A DNA stretch of 5,358 nucleotides, from contig DAOVIK010000145.1 in NCBI GenBank assembly GCA_030673735.1, forward strand, positions 1 through 5,358, in the 5' to 3' direction. Below, in pieces: positions 1 to 3,926 of this stretch. Both the position numbers and the translations under genes were made by a program. This DNA comes from Anaerolineae bacterium. Its GTDB lineage: Bacteria > Chloroflexota > Anaerolineae > Anaerolineales > E44-bin32. The notes under the pieces were generated by a model that did not search any database, had not been told where the DNA came from, and saw only the letters and a list, made by a program, of their open reading frames with translations. Each line of letters starts with the position of its first letter. Positions within the stretch are counted from its first letter, which is position 1.

Positions 1-144
1 AGGTTTGCCAACACAAACGTCGTAGGGGCGTTTTCCCAACAGAAAATTGGGACACACATCGGAATGCCCGATGCCGCTGCCAGTGAATTGGCCAAGCAAC
101 TAGCGGAATCTTCGTCTGATATGTACCGTAGAGACGTTTCATGA
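1..144 (+). CDS. C-terminal end of an unidentified protein (5' part outside the window)
   Basis: Frame 1 is open from the first base to a TGA at 142-144, giving 47 residues of a protein whose start lies upstream. The residues read like ordinary soluble protein: a small-residue stretch (NVVGAFSQQKIGTHIGMPDA) followed by an alanine-rich probable helix (ASELAKQLAESSSDMYRR). Frame 2 closes at about base 24 and frame 3 at about base 86, which favours frame 1. I do not recognise the family. The last codons (from R at about 127) and the stop codon fall inside the 28-bp palindromic repeat at 128-155, so the natural C-terminus may have been replaced or extended by a repeat insertion. No terminator with a T-run follows. 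Confidence is limited by the short length. Confidence 0.55.
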   Translation, partial: RFANTNVVGAFSQQKIGTHIGMPDAAASELAKQLAESSSDMYRRDVS

Positions 145-155
145 AACGTCTCTAC
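128..155. repeat. Perfect 28-bp palindrome (short palindromic repeat)
   Basis: The left half GTAGAGACGTTTCA is followed directly by its exact reverse complement TGAAACGTCTCTAC, so all 14 base pairs match with no spacer. The same half-site, with one base changed (T to G at position 12), forms the ends of the larger element at 211-294, so the two belong to one repeat family. No clear target duplication flanks it (TACC before, ACAT after). It could fold into a cruciform or an RNA hairpin at the end of the upstream gene, but lacks the T-run of an intrinsic terminator. Confidence 0.9.
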
Positions 156-210
156 ACATCATTTGTAAAGGTACTGGCAGATTCTAGAGAGTCGCCCTTG
201 CATGAAGGTT

Positions 211-294
211 GTAGAGACGTTGCATCCCGCTATTGACATGCGGGACCCCAGTCATAACATCTGGGGTGAACAACGGACGGTGCAACGTCTCTAC
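211..294. mobile_element. 84-bp MITE-like element with 14-bp inverted ends and two inner hairpins
   Basis: The ends are perfect 14-bp inverted repeats, GTAGAGACGTTGCA (211-224) and TGCAACGTCTCTAC (281-294). Inside are two further perfect stems: TCCCGC (225-230) with GCGGGA (240-245), and CCCCAG (246-251) with CTGGGG (261-266), each with a 9-nt loop. The whole would fold as a cloverleaf-like multi-stem structure with an unpaired arm at 267-280. It has no transposase gene and no obvious target duplication (AGGTT before, GAATC after), so it would be a non-autonomous or relic repeat. The length is a multiple of three and the + strand is open in the frame of ATG 202. It is related to the palindrome at 128-155 by its ends. 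Confidence 0.7.
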
Positions 295-343
295 GAATCA
301 TAGGCAAGAGCTGGAACGGATTGAAGGAGCGTCCCTGGCTGCA

Positions 344-404
344 AGCGGGATCGGGCGACCGTCCCGCTAAGGACATGCGGGATGAACGACCGGGCACCCC
401 TACG
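344..404. repeat. Probable degraded relative of the 84-bp repeat
   Basis: Bases 362-382 match the first inner hairpin of the element at 225-245 at 19 of 21 positions, differing only by AG for TT in the loop. What follows (TGAAC, then ACCGG, GCA and CTACG) can be aligned loosely with 267-295, but the second hairpin and the left GTAGAGACGT end are missing. An alternative fold uses AGCGGGA (344-350) with TCCCGCT (362-368), closing over CGG/CCG and a GCGA loop with one bulged T. The two folds share TCCCGC and exclude each other. The 21-nt match is seen directly; common descent is inferred. Confidence 0.45.
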
Positions 405-442
405 GAGAAGATTATGTGTTGTGGGAAGCGTCCGCAAATGGG

Positions 443-470
443 TTGACTTCTCTGTGGTTTGGTCTATGCT
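443..470 (+). promoter_or_regulatory. Candidate sigma-70-type promoter for the operon
   Basis: TTGACT at 443-448 matches the -35 consensus at five of six positions. TATGCT at 465-470 matches the -10 consensus at four of six, including the key first, second and last bases. The spacer is 16 nt. Transcription would begin near 477, leaving a leader of about 215 nt before the ATG at 693. It is the best promoter-like pair I found upstream of the gene cluster. A lone TATGAT at 588-593 has no partner -35 at a proper distance. Confidence 0.5.
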
Positions 471-507
471 ACGAAGTTGATGGTCTCATTTTGTTTCATC
501 TTTTCTA

Positions 508-523
508 GGCGTCTTTCGACGCC
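508..523 (+). promoter_or_regulatory. Leader hairpin 1
   Basis: GGCGTC (508-513) pairs perfectly with GACGCC (518-523) across a TTTC loop. It lies about 30 nt after the predicted transcription start. The bases after it are not T-rich, so it is not an intrinsic terminator on the + strand; the T-rich tract precedes it. On the - strand the following bases are A-rich, so it does not terminate there either. It is probably a stabilising or regulatory element of the leader RNA. Confidence 0.45.
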
Positions 524-533
524 AGGCGCTGTT

Positions 534-579
534 CGTCGTGCATGCCGTGCTTGTGTTGAACGCACGGTGATGTGCGACG
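534..579 (+). promoter_or_regulatory. Long leader hairpin 2
   Basis: Bases 534-543 pair with 570-579 over ten pairs (eight Watson-Crick and two G-T), then after a 1x2 internal loop CCGTGC (545-550) pairs with GCACGG (562-567) around an 11-nt loop. The right arm GACG (576-579) also starts a second possible pairing, with TGAAACGTC at 668-676 next to the ribosome site of the first operon gene. The leader therefore has two mutually exclusive structures on paper. Pairings are by eye; no folding energy was calculated. Confidence 0.45.
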
Positions 580-676
580 TTTTCAATTATGATTCATGCA
601 CCGCGCGATGCGGGGCGTAGGGTTTCAATCACTGACCACTAAAGTCGACATCCGAGCGGTTGGCACGTGAAACGTC

Positions 677-682
677 AGGAGG
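677..682 (+). promoter_or_regulatory. Ribosome binding site that decides the GNAT start
   Basis: AGGAGG is a full Shine-Dalgarno core placed 10 nt before ATG 693. It lies downstream of the in-frame TTG at 660, so it cannot serve that earlier start, and it supports ATG 693. The ATG at 683 is in another frame and directly abuts the core. Confidence 0.75.
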
Positions 683-692
683 ATGCCAGGCC

Positions 693-1853
693 ATGGCCAA
701 CGGCGTCGAGATCACTCCGGTTCGCAGCCGCAGGGATCTGAATGCATTCATTCGATTTCCTTGGAAGGTCTATCGGGGAGATCCGAATTGGGTGCCTCCC
801 TTGATTTCCGAGCGGCATGACCGGCTCAATCCTGAAAAGAATCCATTCTTTGACCGAGCTGAGACCGAGTTCTACCTGGCGAAGCGAGGCCGGCAGATCG
901 TCGGCACGGTGGCGGCGTTCGTCGATCAGCGGAGCAACGAACGCCTGGGTGTGAACATGGGCGGATTCGGCTTCTTCGAAGTGATTGAGGATTATGAGGT
1001 GGCAAGCGGTTTGCTAAGTGCGGCAACGAAGAAGATTCGAGATTGGGGCATGGATGGCTTTGGCGGCCCCAAGAACTTCGGGAGAAGCGACGAACCGGGT
1101 TTCCTCGTCAAGGGGACGGACATGCCGCCGGCGCTGCTGGAAGCGCACACGCCGCTCTATTACGGCGAGTTTGCCGAGCGCTTTGGCATGAAGAAGAAGT
1201 CAGATTTCTACGCGTGGCGAGTATCGCTGGCCGATCTTGGCCCCAATCTTGAGAGCCTTCCGAAGCAGATTCTGCGAGTGTTCGACGCCACGGCAAAGCG
1301 CGGCGGTGTGGTCGTTCGCAATGTGAGGATGGATGCTTGGGATAACGAGCTGGAGATTGCGCGGCACTTGTTCAACACAACGTTGACGCACCTGCCCGAC
1401 CATGTGCCCATGGATCAGGAGACGTGGGGGCACTTCGCGAAGCAGATGCGCACTTTCTTGGATCCGGATTTGGCATTGATCGCCGAAGTGGATGACAAGC
1501 CCGTTGGCTTCTTGGTGTGCTTTCCAGACATCAATCGTGTGCTGATCCATCTGAACGGGCGTATGCTCCCAATCGGATGGCTGAAGATGCTGTGGTATTC
1601 GCGGCGTATCGACGTCGTCAGCTTCAAGCTTTTCGGGCGTTTGGAGCAGTACCGGCGGCGGGGAATAGATGTGCTGCTCTACCTACGGGCTGTCAGAGAG
1701 GCCGCAGCGAAAGGGTATCGTTGGCTGGATGGGTCGCTGACCTCGGAGTTCAATCCGGCGGTGGTCAGGCTGGCCGAGAGACTTGGCGCCGAGCGATACA
1801 AGCACTACCGGATGTATGAAATGCGATTTGGCGAGGAAGAGGGATCGGGGTAG
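693..1853 (+). CDS. Tandem-GNAT N-acyltransferase-like protein
   Basis: This 386-aa protein looks like two GNAT (Gcn5-related acyltransferase) folds in tandem. The N-terminal half holds a GNAT-like strand pair (EFYLAKRGRQIVGTVAAFVD, 59-78), the FFE motif near 94-96 and a GPKNFGRSDEPGFLVKG segment (125-141) typical of the large GNAT family opening with a D-P-x-W-V-P-P motif (30-36). The C-terminal half has the core strand ALIAEVDDKPVGFLV (261-275), an acyl-carrier phosphate loop RRRGID (321-326) in place of the usual R/Q-x-x-G-x-G/A, and a final N-P-A-x-x-L-x-x-x-L-G-A motif (354-366). No signal peptide or membrane segment is visible, so it should be cytosolic. GNAT enzymes move an acyl group from CoA or a carrier protein to an amine. 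Four nucleotides separate it from an acyl ligase, with an ACP gene beyond, so a long-chain acyl-ACP or acyl-CoA donor is more likely than acetyl-CoA; that is inference. The in-frame TTG at 660 would add 11 residues but has no ribosome site. Family certain, substrate unknown. Confidence 0.85.
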   Translation: MANGVEITPVRSRRDLNAFIRFPWKVYRGDPNWVPPLISERHDRLNPEKNPFFDRAETEFYLAKRGRQIVGTVAAFVDQRSNERLGVNMGGFGFFEVIEDYEVASGLLSAATKKIRDWGMDGFGGPKNFGRSDEPGFLVKGTDMPPALLEAHTPLYYGEFAERFGMKKKSDFYAWRVSLADLGPNLESLPKQILRVFDATAKRGGVVVRNVRMDAWDNELEIARHLFNTTLTHLPDHVPMDQETWGHFAKQMRTFLDPDLALIAEVDDKPVGFLVCFPDINRVLIHLNGRMLPIGWLKMLWYSRRIDVVSFKLFGRLEQYRRRGIDVLLYLRAVREAAAKGYRWLDGSLTSEFNPAVVRLAERLGAERYKHYRMYEMRFGEEEGSG

Positions 1854-1857
1854 ATCC

Positions 1858-3558
1858 ATGCCCAAGCCGGAGCAGATCACGCGGCAGATGACCTTAGGAC
1901 AGGCATTGCGTAGCGCAACGACGCGCTATGCACGCCGCGTGGCCATGATCGAAGACGGCGAGCGAACGACGTATCGCCAGCTCCAGTCGCGTGTGCACGC
2001 ATTGGCGCATCAGTTTCGGTCGTTGGGAATAGGCAAGGGCGATCGCGTTGCATTGATGCTCTGGTCGGGAGCGGATTTCATCTACAGCTTCTTCGCCGCG
2101 GCGGAGATCGGCGCGGTTGTGGCTCCGCTGCCTCCCAGGCTGCGCCGCGAACAGATGGAATCCTATTTGCGACAGCTTGAGCCTGTGCTGGTTGTGGCTT
2201 CGAAGGCAATCGAAATCCCCGGAGGATTGGAAGCTCTTGAAGGGCTTGGGCTTGAGCTGTCGTCGTTGAAAGAGGTCATGATCACCGGCGAAGTTTCCGA
2301 AGAGCGTCACGCATTCCGAGACCTGCTGGAGCAAGAAGCCGAAGACCATGAAGAGGCAGAGGACATCGAGCCCAAGGATCTGGTGACAATTCTGTACACC
2401 TCGGGAACGACGGGAGAAGCCAAGGGCGTGATGCACAACCATCGCGGCCTGATCTCGCCGGTGGTCGCCAGCATGAAGCTGCGCGAGATGTGGATGAACT
2501 TCTTCCCCACGCTCGGACGCCTGAAGCGCTGGGTGCGCGTTCTGATCCGCTATGGAGCACGCCTTGTGCGGGCTGCTGGCCGGCAGCAGGTATTTCTCAG
2601 CACGATGAGCATGCACACGATATCTGGTCTCGAAGCCATGCTACAGGCGCTCCTCATGGGCGATCGCCTGGTGCTGCACCGCAAATTTCACCCCGTGCGA
2701 GCGCTGGAGGCCATCGAGAAGGAGCGTGTGACGGTTCTGATTGGGGTTCCGCTCAGCTACATGATGATGCTGCGCGTGCAGGGATTCGAGAAATACAAGC
2801 TCTCGTCGCTTCTGATTTGCGCCACTGGAGCTGCGCCATCCCCGGCCGAGCTGGCGAGAGAGATACAGCAGCGGTTCGGTGCCGCAGTGCATGTTGGATT
2901 TGGCATGACCGAATTGGGAGGGGGCATCGCGGCGACGATGCTCGAAGACAGCCCCGCGCTCCAAGCCGAGACAGTAGGGCGGGCGATGCCGGGCATGGAC
3001 GTGGTGGTTGTCGACGAACAAAGGCGTCCTCTGCCCCACGGACAAATGGGTGAGTTGGCGTGCCGCACGGACAGCATGATGATGGGGTACTTCGGCGCGA
3101 AGGCAAACCAGCCACACCCGGGGATCGAAGATGGGTTTTTCTACACCGGGGATCTGGCGATCATCGACGACGAAGGGTACATTCGCATCGTCGGGCGCAA
3201 GAAGGACATGATCATACGCGCAGGACAGAACGTCCATCCGGGCAAGATTGAGAACGAATTGGCGGCGATGGATGAAGTTCAGGAAGCTGCGGTTGTCGGT
3301 GTGCCGGATGCGCTGGGTGTTGAGCGGGTGTGTGCATACGTGATCCTGGAAGAAGATGGCGCCTTATCTGAGAAGGAGATCGTGGAGCAAAGCAGGGCTC
3401 GGTTGGAGGCATACGAGATACCCGAGATCTTGTGGATCGTTGAGGATTATCCACGAACCCAAACCGGAAAGCCGCAGAAGTTCAAGCTACGCCAGATGGC
3501 ATTGGAGAAAGCGCGTACTCGTGAGCGAAAGGCCGGAGTCAATGCTCTCATTCGATGA
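1858..3558 (+). CDS. AMP-forming acyl ligase (acyl-CoA/acyl-ACP synthetase family)
   Basis: The 566-aa protein belongs to the adenylate-forming (ANL) superfamily, which converts a carboxylic acid and ATP to acyl-AMP and passes the acyl group to a thiol of CoA or a carrier protein. Motifs in order: P-loop YTSGTTGEAKG (180-190), CATGAAPSPAEL (321-332), GFGMTE (347-352), YTGD (429-432), GRKKDMI at the domain hinge (446-452) and PRTQTGKPQKFKLR (532-545), whose K538 is the expected catalytic lysine. All key residues are present and the length is normal. An acidic linker (about 158-172) precedes the P-loop, and a basic stretch with hydrophobic faces (RLKRWVRVLIRYGARLVRAA, 221-240) sits before the substrate-pocket region, where the usual PLFH motif reads STMSMH (248-253). 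The start is ATG 1858, 4 nt after the GNAT stop, with a weak GGGG site (1847-1850); ATG 1816 in frame would overlap that gene and adds a non-conserved tail. The adjacent carrier protein gene suggests loading onto ACP, but CoA is possible. The acid used is unknown; medium- to long-chain fatty acid is the default guess. Confidence 0.92.
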   Translation: MPKPEQITRQMTLGQALRSATTRYARRVAMIEDGERTTYRQLQSRVHALAHQFRSLGIGKGDRVALMLWSGADFIYSFFAAAEIGAVVAPLPPRLRREQMESYLRQLEPVLVVASKAIEIPGGLEALEGLGLELSSLKEVMITGEVSEERHAFRDLLEQEAEDHEEAEDIEPKDLVTILYTSGTTGEAKGVMHNHRGLISPVVASMKLREMWMNFFPTLGRLKRWVRVLIRYGARLVRAAGRQQVFLSTMSMHTISGLEAMLQALLMGDRLVLHRKFHPVRALEAIEKERVTVLIGVPLSYMMMLRVQGFEKYKLSSLLICATGAAPSPAELAREIQQRFGAAVHVGFGMTELGGGIAATMLEDSPALQAETVGRAMPGMDVVVVDEQRRPLPHGQMGELACRTDSMMMGYFGAKANQPHPGIEDGFFYTGDLAIIDDEGYIRIVGRKKDMIIRAGQNVHPGKIENELAAMDEVQEAAVVGVPDALGVERVCAYVILEEDGALSEKEIVEQSRARLEAYEIPEILWIVEDYPRTQTGKPQKFKLRQMALEKARTRERKAGVNALIR

Positions 3559-3787
3559 ATTTCGCAAGCTGCTGTCAGAGGAGCTGATGCTCCCGGAGGA
3601 AAGGCTGACGCTTGAAGCATCCCTGATCCAGGACCTGCAAGTGGATTCGCTGGCGTTGGCATCGATGATGCTGCGCATGGAGGAGTTGGGCTTTTCATTT
3701 CCGATCGAAAGCGCCTGGGAGATGGAAACGGTTGGTGACATCTACAAGATGTACCAGGAATACGCAAAGAAAGAAGGAACCCGGTGA
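3542..3787 (+). CDS. Stand-alone acyl carrier protein
   Basis: The 81-aa product is the size of a discrete ACP (usually 75-85). It has the four-helix pattern: an amphipathic first helix (LSFDEFRKLLSEEL), the LTLEASLIQDL loop, the phosphopantetheine site DSL with Ser36 followed by the recognition helix (ALASMMLRMEELG), and a last helix (TVGDIYKMYQEYAKK). It would be activated by a 4'-phosphopantetheinyl transferase not encoded here, then carry an acyl group as a thioester. ATG 3542 overlaps the ligase stop (3556-3558) by 17 nt, so translation is probably coupled; AAAGG (3528-3532), 9 nt upstream, is a possible ribosome site. A GTG at 3521 in frame is a less likely start. The ACP of normal fatty acid synthesis usually sits among fab genes; this pairing with a ligase, a GNAT and an aminotransferase points to a specialised carrier. 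Confidence 0.92.
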   Translation: MLSFDEFRKLLSEELMLPEERLTLEASLIQDLQVDSLALASMMLRMEELGFSFPIESAWEMETVGDIYKMYQEYAKKEGTR

Positions 3788-3846
3788 GCCGTGAGGCTTG
3801 GCTGAGAATATATCCCCTGATTGACAGATACAGTATGAAGGGGTGA
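3784..3846 (+). CDS. Possible 20-aa small peptide overlapping the ACP stop
   Basis: A GTG at 3784 overlaps the ACP stop in a GTGA arrangement and opens a 20-codon frame ending in TGA at 3844-3846. AAGGA at 3774-3778 lies 5 nt upstream and could serve as a ribosome site. The peptide (start SREAWLRIYPLIDRYS) could form a short amphipathic helix. It resembles nothing I know. It may be a translated leader for the downstream gap, a remnant, or chance; the frame also spans the promoter-like TTGACA and one arm of the inverted repeat. Confidence 0.2.
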   Translation: MSREAWLRIYPLIDRYSMKG

Positions 3847-3872
3847 AAATGGTCTCTGTGAGATAGCCAAGC
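3796..3872 (+). promoter_or_regulatory. Nested inverted repeats in the 139-nt gap
   Basis: GCTTGGCT (3796-3803) is the exact reverse complement of AGCCAAGC (3865-3872). Inside this pair CCCCT (3814-3818) and AGGGG (3839-3843) form a second stem, and TCTC (3853-3856) and GAGA (3860-3863) a small third one. This is the only sizeable gap among the four genes, so the structure may stabilise, process or attenuate the transcript between the ACP and the aminotransferase, or be a DNA site for a regulator. The repeat is seen; the role is not. Confidence 0.35.
3821..3850 (+). promoter_or_regulatory. Candidate internal promoter for the aminotransferase
   Basis: TTGACA at 3821-3826 is a perfect -35 box, and GAAAAT at 3845-3850 is a four-of-six -10 box after an 18-nt spacer. 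Transcription would begin near 3857, about 70 nt before ATG 3927. The weak -10 keeps this tentative. If real, the aminotransferase could be made apart from the GNAT-ligase-ACP unit. Confidence 0.35.
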
Positions 3873-3881
3873 GAACGATCT

Positions 3882-3899
3882 CTCTTCTATTGAGAAGAG
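3882..3899 (+). promoter_or_regulatory. Hairpin just upstream of the aminotransferase
   Basis: CTCTTCT (3882-3888) pairs perfectly with AGAAGAG (3893-3899) across an ATTG loop. It ends 16 nt before the ribosome site at 3916. There is no T-run behind it, so it is not an intrinsic terminator. It could be a leader hairpin controlling translation or an operator of dyad symmetry. Confidence 0.4.
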
Positions 3900-3915
3900 C
3901 AATGACTATGGAAAC

Positions 3916-3922
3916 GGAGAGG
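3916..3922 (+). promoter_or_regulatory. Ribosome binding site of the aminotransferase
   Basis: GGAGAGG ends 4 nt before ATG 3927 (its GGAG part is 7 nt away). It supports this start over the out-of-frame ATGs at 3902 and 3908. Confidence 0.6.
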
Positions 3923-3926
3923 CAAG

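Larger units (their letters stand above)
156..692. other. Long intergenic region: repeats in the first half, promoter and leader in the second
   Basis: No convincing gene lies in these 537 bases. The first part carries the repeat elements described separately. The only short frame of note is a 33-codon frame from ATG 202 to TAG 301-303, which runs through the whole 84-bp repeat; it has only a poor ribosome site and is probably fortuitous. The second part, from about 443, holds a promoter candidate and a leader of roughly 215 nt rich in hairpins. I saw no tRNA-like or known riboswitch pattern by eye. Confidence 0.6.

Noticed and set aside
21..404. CGTAGGGG at 21-28 and its reverse complement CCCCTACG at 397-404 as ends of one large composite element.
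   Set aside because: The left copy lies within the apparent coding frame 1-144, the match is only 8 bp, and flanking bases do not continue the match well.
508..523. Strong GGCGTC/GACGCC hairpin next to a T-rich stretch as an intrinsic terminator.
   Set aside because: The T-rich stretch precedes the stem on the + strand and becomes A-rich after it on the - strand, so neither orientation fits.
622..630. GTTTCAATC resembling the start of some CRISPR repeats.
   Set aside because: It occurs once, with no second copy or regular spacing in the window.
660..692. TTG at 660 as the start of the GNAT gene (11 extra residues).
   Set aside because: The strong AGGAGG site at 677-682 lies after that codon and is correctly placed for ATG 693.
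1783..1857. Upstream in-frame ATGs at 1783 and 1816 for the ligase gene.
   Set aside because: They lie inside the GNAT coding region and would add a basic tail without similarity to ligases; ATG 1858 directly follows the GNAT stop.
1894..2616. Long minus-strand open frame (240 codons) opposite the ligase gene.
   Set aside because: The + strand frame carries all ANL motifs; the opposite frame has low-complexity, Cys/His/Arg-rich residues and no recognisable domain.
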